Shown here in pieces: positions 6,221 to 10,141 of a stretch of DNA of 10,141 nucleotides. Where the stretch lies: NCBI GenBank assembly GCA_015655565.1, contig JAATEU010000624.1:1-10141 (forward strand), read 5' to 3'. Both the position numbers and the translations under genes were made by a program. This stretch comes from Clostridiales bacterium. GTDB lineage: Bacteria; Bacillota; Clostridia; Lachnospirales; Lachnospiraceae. The stretch's first letter is position 1, and every line of letters begins with the position of its first letter. The notes beneath the pieces were generated by a model. That model searched no databases and was not told where the DNA came from. It saw only the letters and a list, made by a program, of their open reading frames with translations.

Positions 6221-8101
6221 ATGAAGAAATTAGCACTATCCGATGAAATCTTATTAACCATAGATAAACCTGCCAGATACATCGGCAATGAGATCAATGT
6301 GGTTACAAAAGATTTGGACAAGATAGATATACGCTTTTGTATGTGCTTTCCTGATGTGTATGAGATTGGTATGTCTTATCTTGGAATTCAGATATTATAT
6401 GATATGTTTAACCGCCGTGAGGATACTTATTGTGAAAGGGTATATTCACCCTGGGTGGATTTGGACCGCATATTAAGGGATAAGCAGATACCCCTGTTTG
6501 CCCTGGAATCCCAGGAACCGGTTAAATGCTTTGATTTTTTAGGTATCACTCTTCAGTATGAGATGAGTTACACTAATATTCTCCAGATATTAGAATTGTC
6601 GCAGATTCCTATTTATGCTAAGGACAGGACCGAAGAAGATCCTGTTGTGTTGGGCGGGGGGCCTTGTGCTTATAATCCTGAACCGATTGCTGATTTCTTT
6701 GATTTCTTTTATATAGGAGAAGGAGAAACGGTTTATGATCGGGTTTTAGAAGCCTATAAGGAAAATAAAAAGCAGGGCGGCAGCCGGAGGGACTACTTGG
6801 AAAAGATTGCCCGGATTGAAGGAATTTATGTACCGTCTTTTTATGAAGTGGAATACAAAGAGGATAATACCATCAGGGCCTTTCATAAGAAAAACGGGCA
6901 TGCTAAGGAAAAAATACGCAAACAGGTTGAAATGAATCTCAGTGATACTTTTTACCCCAAAAAACCGTTAGTTCCTTACATTAAGGTTACACAGGACAGG
7001 GTTGTATTGGAAATCCAAAGAGGGTGTATCCGCGGATGCCGTTTCTGTCAGGCCGGCATGATTTACCGTCCAATCCGTGAACGTGACGTTGCTTTCTTAA
7101 AAGATTATGCCTGTCAGATGTTAAAAGCCACCGGACATGAAGAAATATCACTCAGTTCCTTAAGCTCAAGCGATTATTCCGCATTACAGGAATTAGTATA
7201 TTACTTAATTGAGGAATTCAGTTCCAAAGGAGTTAATATATCCTTACCCTCCCTTAGAATAGACGCCTTTGCACTGGATGTTATGAGTAAGGTACAGGAT
7301 ATAAGAAAAAGCAGTTTGACCTTTGCTCCGGAAGCAGGCTCCCAAAGACTGCGGGACGTTATAAATAAGGGATTAACGGAGAAAAATATATTGGAAGGAG
7401 CAATGAATGCTTTCCGAAGCGGGTGGAACCGTGTCAAGTTATACTTTATGCTTGGTTTGCCGACGGAAACCGAAGAGGATGTTGAAGAAATTGCCGTCCT
7501 TTCCGATAAAATTGCCAGGGAATATTATACGATTCCCAAGGAGCAGAGAAATGGCAAGGTCAGTATTGTTGCAAGTACGTCCTATTTTGTTCCAAAGCCC
7601 TTTACCCCGTTTCAGTGGGCAAGAATGGATACCCCGGAGGAATATATCAATAAACAGCGGTTATTGCGGGGCAAAATCAATGGACAGTTAAACCGGAAAA
7701 GTATTAAATATAATTGGCATGAAGCGGAGGTAAGCATACTGGAAGGGGTATTTGCCCGTGGTGACCGGAGGATAAGCAAGGTAATATATGATGCATATAA
7801 AGCCGGATGTCTTTATGATGCATGGTCAGAGTTTTTTCAATATGAAATCTGGCTCAAAGCATTTGAAGAAAATCAGCTTGATATAGCATTCTACACCAGT
7901 AGAGAACGGGAACGTGAGGAAATACTACCCTGGGATTTCCTTGATGTTGGTGTTACGAAAGATTTTTTATGGAGGGAATATAAGCGTGGAATGGAAGAAA
8001 AGGTAACTCCAAACTGCAGAAGGGCCTGCGCTGACTGCGGTGCTAAAATTTTTCATGGCGGAGTGTGTTATGATAAAAAAGAACAGGAGGTTATCCGGTA
8101 A
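6221..8101 (+). CDS. radical SAM protein with B12-binding-like N-terminal domain (TIGR03960 type)
   Basis: This 626-residue protein belongs to the uncharacterised radical SAM family that travels with a TIGR03936 partner in Firmicutes. Residues 15-250 resemble the cobalamin-binding-like domain of B12 radical SAM enzymes and include CFPDVYEIGMSYLG, VLGGGPCAYNPEP and IGEGE. The radical SAM core starts near 260 with Cys269, Cys273 and Cys276 (CX3CX2C in GCIRGCRFC), which bind the 4Fe-4S cluster and S-adenosylmethionine. FAPEAGSQRLRD and FMLGLPTET are further core motifs. The C-terminus has a second Cys cluster (Cys599, Cys603, Cys606, Cys616) that could hold a metal or auxiliary Fe-S cluster. The start is supported by GGAG eight bases upstream. 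The stop overlaps the next start as TAATG, so translation of the pair is coupled. The substrate is unknown; the gene order with rng hints at RNA or ribosome modification, which is inference. Confidence 0.93.
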   Translation: MKKLALSDEILLTIDKPARYIGNEINVVTKDLDKIDIRFCMCFPDVYEIGMSYLGIQILYDMFNRREDTYCERVYSPWVDLDRILRDKQIPLFALESQEPVKCFDFLGITLQYEMSYTNILQILELSQIPIYAKDRTEEDPVVLGGGPCAYNPEPIADFFDFFYIGEGETVYDRVLEAYKENKKQGGSRRDYLEKIARIEGIYVPSFYEVEYKEDNTIRAFHKKNGHAKEKIRKQVEMNLSDTFYPKKPLVPYIKVTQDRVVLEIQRGCIRGCRFCQAGMIYRPIRERDVAFLKDYACQMLKATGHEEISLSSLSSSDYSALQELVYYLIEEFSSKGVNISLPSLRIDAFALDVMSKVQDIRKSSLTFAPEAGSQRLRDVINKGLTEKNILEGAMNAFRSGWNRVKLYFMLGLPTETEEDVEEIAVLSDKIAREYYTIPKEQRNGKVSIVASTSYFVPKPFTPFQWARMDTPEEYINKQRLLRGKINGQLNRKSIKYNWHEAEVSILEGVFARGDRRISKVIYDAYKAGCLYDAWSEFFQYEIWLKAFEENQLDIAFYTSREREREEILPWDFLDVGVTKDFLWREYKRGMEEKVTPNCRRACADCGAKIFHGGVCYDKKEQEVIR

Positions 8102-8892
8102 TGAAAATTCGTATAAAATTTACAAAATCAGGTCCTTTAAAGTTTATTGGACATCTGGATGTCATGAGATATTTTCAGAAAGCCTTCCGCCGTGCGGAGG
8201 TTGACGTGGAATATTCCCAGGGCTTTAGCCCGCACCAGCTAATGTCCTTTGCAGCACCCTTAGGTGTAGGTTTAACCAGTGACGGGGAGTACCTGGATGT
8301 CTCCATGCATACCTGTGATGCTCCTGAAATCATGATTAAGAAAATTAATGAAGCCATGAATGAATATATTCAGGTTGTTGGTTTTATGGTCCTGCCGGAT
8401 AGCAGTAAAAATGCCATGTCGATTGTTGCTGCTGCAGATTACCTGGTATCTGTTAAGGACGGCTATGAAACTATGGATAAAGCTGTTTTTAAATGGAAAT
8501 TCACTGATTTTTCCAACAAGGACAGCATCATCATAACTAAAAAGTCAAAAAAGAGTGAAAAGGATGTGGATATTAAGCCCATGATTTATTACACTGCTTT
8601 TGAGCAGGATAAATTCCGGGAAGGTATAGGAACAGCAGACGGTAAAGACAGGGTACTGCATTTGGCTGCCGATTGTTATACAAATGGAATTAAGGTATTT
8701 ATGCAGCTGGCGACCGGAAGTGTTAATAATCTGAAACCGGAATTGGTTATGGAAGCTTTCTGTCAATATGCCGGTGAAGTCTTTAAAGAATCTGCATATC
8801 AGGTACATCGGATGGAAGTTTATGCTGATTTGGGTGCAGGGACTAACCGGAAGCTTATACCGTTGGATAAGGTAGAATGCCTTACCGGCTGA
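8101..8892 (+). CDS. TIGR03936 family protein (DUF2344, radical-SAM-linked)
   Basis: This 263-residue protein is the usual partner of the radical SAM protein encoded just upstream. In many other bacteria the two are fused in one chain. The N-terminal 70 residues show the family pattern: basic MKIRIKFTKSGPLKFIGHLD, then FRRAEVDVEYSQGFSPH and FAAPLGVGLTS. The rest is less conserved and ends with a QVHRMEVYAD segment. No membrane segment or cysteine cluster is seen. The start ATG shares its A with the upstream TAA stop, and an AGGAGG (8085-8090) within the upstream gene lies about ten bases before it, so it is both coupled and well initiated. The two products probably form a complex, this one perhaps binding the RNA or protein substrate, but the biochemical activity is not known. 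Length is normal for the stand-alone form. Confidence 0.93.
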   Translation: MKIRIKFTKSGPLKFIGHLDVMRYFQKAFRRAEVDVEYSQGFSPHQLMSFAAPLGVGLTSDGEYLDVSMHTCDAPEIMIKKINEAMNEYIQVVGFMVLPDSSKNAMSIVAAADYLVSVKDGYETMDKAVFKWKFTDFSNKDSIIITKKSKKSEKDVDIKPMIYYTAFEQDKFREGIGTADGKDRVLHLAADCYTNGIKVFMQLATGSVNNLKPELVMEAFCQYAGEVFKESAYQVHRMEVYADLGAGTNRKLIPLDKVECLTG

Positions 8893-9077
8893 AAGTTACC
8901 TAAATGCACAAAACATGTAAAAATGCACTTATTTTAGCGCTACTGATCCTGCATTTTCATGAAAAACCTATGAAAACAGAGCTTGAGGAAGACAGCTTTT
9001 GAATAGCTGCAACTATTTCACAATTTCATTTATGCAGAGCAGTAAAATAATATAATAGTTATACGATGGGAGTAACC
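8893..9077 (+). promoter_or_regulatory. intergenic leader before rng with hairpin and TATAAT box
   Basis: AAAATGCA (8920-8927) pairs with TGCATTTT (8950-8957), and CATG outside each arm extends the stem with a small bulge. The loop contains the palindrome AGCGCT. No T-run follows, so it is a poor terminator. TATAAT at 9051-9056 is a perfect -10 box about 22 bases before the rng start, but no good -35 box lies at 16-18 bases. The gene may therefore be read from its own weak promoter as well as from the upstream operon. Confidence 0.4.
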
Positions 9078-10141
9078 ATGAATAATAAATTAATCATTAC
9101 AAAACTGGATAACCGGGTTATATCAGCTATATATGAAGGCAGTGACATGATTCAGGTCAATGTGGACAGTGCAGCCGAACAAAGTATATTGGGAAATATC
9201 TATATTGGCAAGGTTAAGAATATTGTTAAAAATATAAGTGCTGCCTTTGTAGAAATATCGGATGGCAGGATGTGCTATTTATCCCTGAAAGAGAATCAAA
9301 ATCCGATTTATAGTAATCCTAAGAAAACGGATGAGATTGTGACAGGTGATGAAATACTGGTACAAATATCCAAAGAAGATGTTAAAACTAAAGCTCCGGT
9401 TGTAACGACTAATTTAAATTTTACAGGAAAATACACTGTTCTGGTTCATGGAAAATCTACCTTGGGTGTATCTGTTAAAATAAATGATGAGGCAGAACGT
9501 GAACGGTTAAAAGAATTAATGAAGGGCTTTATGCAGGCATCTTATGGATTTATTATCAGGACAAATGCTATAAATATGCCAGTGGAACGAATCCGGGAGG
9601 AGGCACGGGTCCTTGTAAAACAATACGAAGATATAAAAGAATTTGGAATTCACAAAACTCCGTTTTCTCTTTTGTATCAGACTCCATCCGGATATATCTG
9701 TGATATCCGGGATGGTTTTGCGGACAGTATAGATGAAATTCAAACCGATGATCCGGATATTTATGAAAAGATTCGTTCTTATTTAGAAAATTATCAAAAG
9801 GAGGATCTCTCAAAACTGCATTTTTATGAAGATAAACTGATTACCCTGGCCAATTTGTATGGAATTAAAACAAAATTAGAAAATGCACTCCGGGATAAGG
9901 TCTGGCTGAAATCCGGAGGAACCATTATAATTCAGCCAACGGAAGCGTTAACCGTAATTGATGTCAATACCGGTAAAGCAATAAGTGGAAAGAAGAAAGC
10001 GGAGGAAACTTTTCTTAAAGTAAATATGGAGGCAGCCGCAGAAATTTCCAAACAAATCAGGCTGCGAAATCTTTCCGGGATTATCATCATAGATTTTATT
10101 GATATGGAACAACAGGATTACAAGGTTCAATTAATGAAAAA
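9078..10141 (+). CDS. rng: ribonuclease G/E, N-terminal part (3' end outside window)
   Basis: This is the first 354 codons of an RNase G/E-family endoribonuclease, which cuts single-stranded AU-rich RNA in rRNA maturation and mRNA turnover. Residues 36-110 form the S1 RNA-binding domain (GNIYIGKVKNIV, SAAFVEI). RNase-H-like and 5'-sensor-like regions follow (GFIIRTNA, REEARVLVKQ). The DNase-I-like catalytic core has IDVNTGK with Asp295, and IIDFIDM with Asp339, matching the two metal-binding aspartates of Escherichia coli RNase E (303 and 346). The core typically runs to about 400-500 residues, so the zinc-link cysteines and the end of the protein are outside the window. The start has GGGAG five bases upstream. 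The gene follows the radical SAM pair by 185 bases. In Clostridia rng is commonly followed by rplU and rpmA, which would lie to the right. Confidence 0.95.
   Translation, partial: MNNKLIITKLDNRVISAIYEGSDMIQVNVDSAAEQSILGNIYIGKVKNIVKNISAAFVEISDGRMCYLSLKENQNPIYSNPKKTDEIVTGDEILVQISKEDVKTKAPVVTTNLNFTGKYTVLVHGKSTLGVSVKINDEAERERLKELMKGFMQASYGFIIRTNAINMPVERIREEARVLVKQYEDIKEFGIHKTPFSLLYQTPSGYICDIRDGFADSIDEIQTDDPDIYEKIRSYLENYQKEDLSKLHFYEDKLITLANLYGIKTKLENALRDKVWLKSGGTIIIQPTEALTVIDVNTGKAISGKKKAEETFLKVNMEAAAEISKQIRLRNLSGIIIIDFIDMEQQDYKVQLMK

Noticed and set aside
7407..7691. 94-codon plus-strand frame inside the radical SAM gene
   Set aside because: It lies entirely within a well-supported conserved gene in another frame and has no protein family character.
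8904..9002. 32-codon ATG reading frame in the gap before rng, with a hydrophobic stretch
   Set aside because: It has no ribosome binding site, its sequence overlaps the hairpin at 8920-8957, and nothing independent supports translation.

Overview
The window looks like chromosomal DNA of a low-GC, AT-rich Gram-positive bacterium of the class Clostridia, most likely a Lachnospiraceae-type organism. This rests on base composition, strong AGGAGG-type ribosome binding sites, the sequence character of TyrS, and the linked order of two radical-SAM-associated genes followed by a ribonuclease G/E gene. The species cannot be named from the sequence alone.

Layout. Positions 2-2113 (+) hold the C-terminal 703 codons of a bacterial SNF2-family helicase whose start lies left of the window. 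A 376-base gap follows, almost filled by a 263-bp imperfect palindrome (2152-2414). Two minus-strand genes come next: a membrane zinc-ribbon protein (2490-3521) and, 38 bases upstream of it in transcription order, tyrosyl-tRNA synthetase tyrS (3560-4792), with a near-consensus sigma-A promoter and a short leader without a T-box. A divergent intergenic region carries a 30-bp direct repeat (28/30 identical, 65 bp apart) just before a small single-pass membrane protein of unknown function (5162-5578).

Positions 5579-6220 hold no intact gene. They contain a start-less charged reading-frame fragment joined to the last 51 codons of an ABC-transporter ATPase, so this is a site of gene decay or deletion. 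An AT-rich stretch with a repeat-flanked hairpin, a candidate promoter and a terminator-like hairpin ends 20 bases before the next gene.

Positions 6221-10141 (+) form a conserved housekeeping block: a B12-binding-like radical SAM protein of the TIGR03960 type, a TIGR03936/DUF2344 partner overlapping it by one base (TAATG), and the first 354 codons of ribonuclease G/E (rng), cut by the window end. This block probably works in RNA and ribosome metabolism, but the biochemical role of the radical SAM pair is not settled.

I see no CRISPR array, tRNA, rRNA, intact transposase or clear new defence system. The least explained items are the long palindrome, the duplicated leader before the orphan membrane protein, and the decayed segment.
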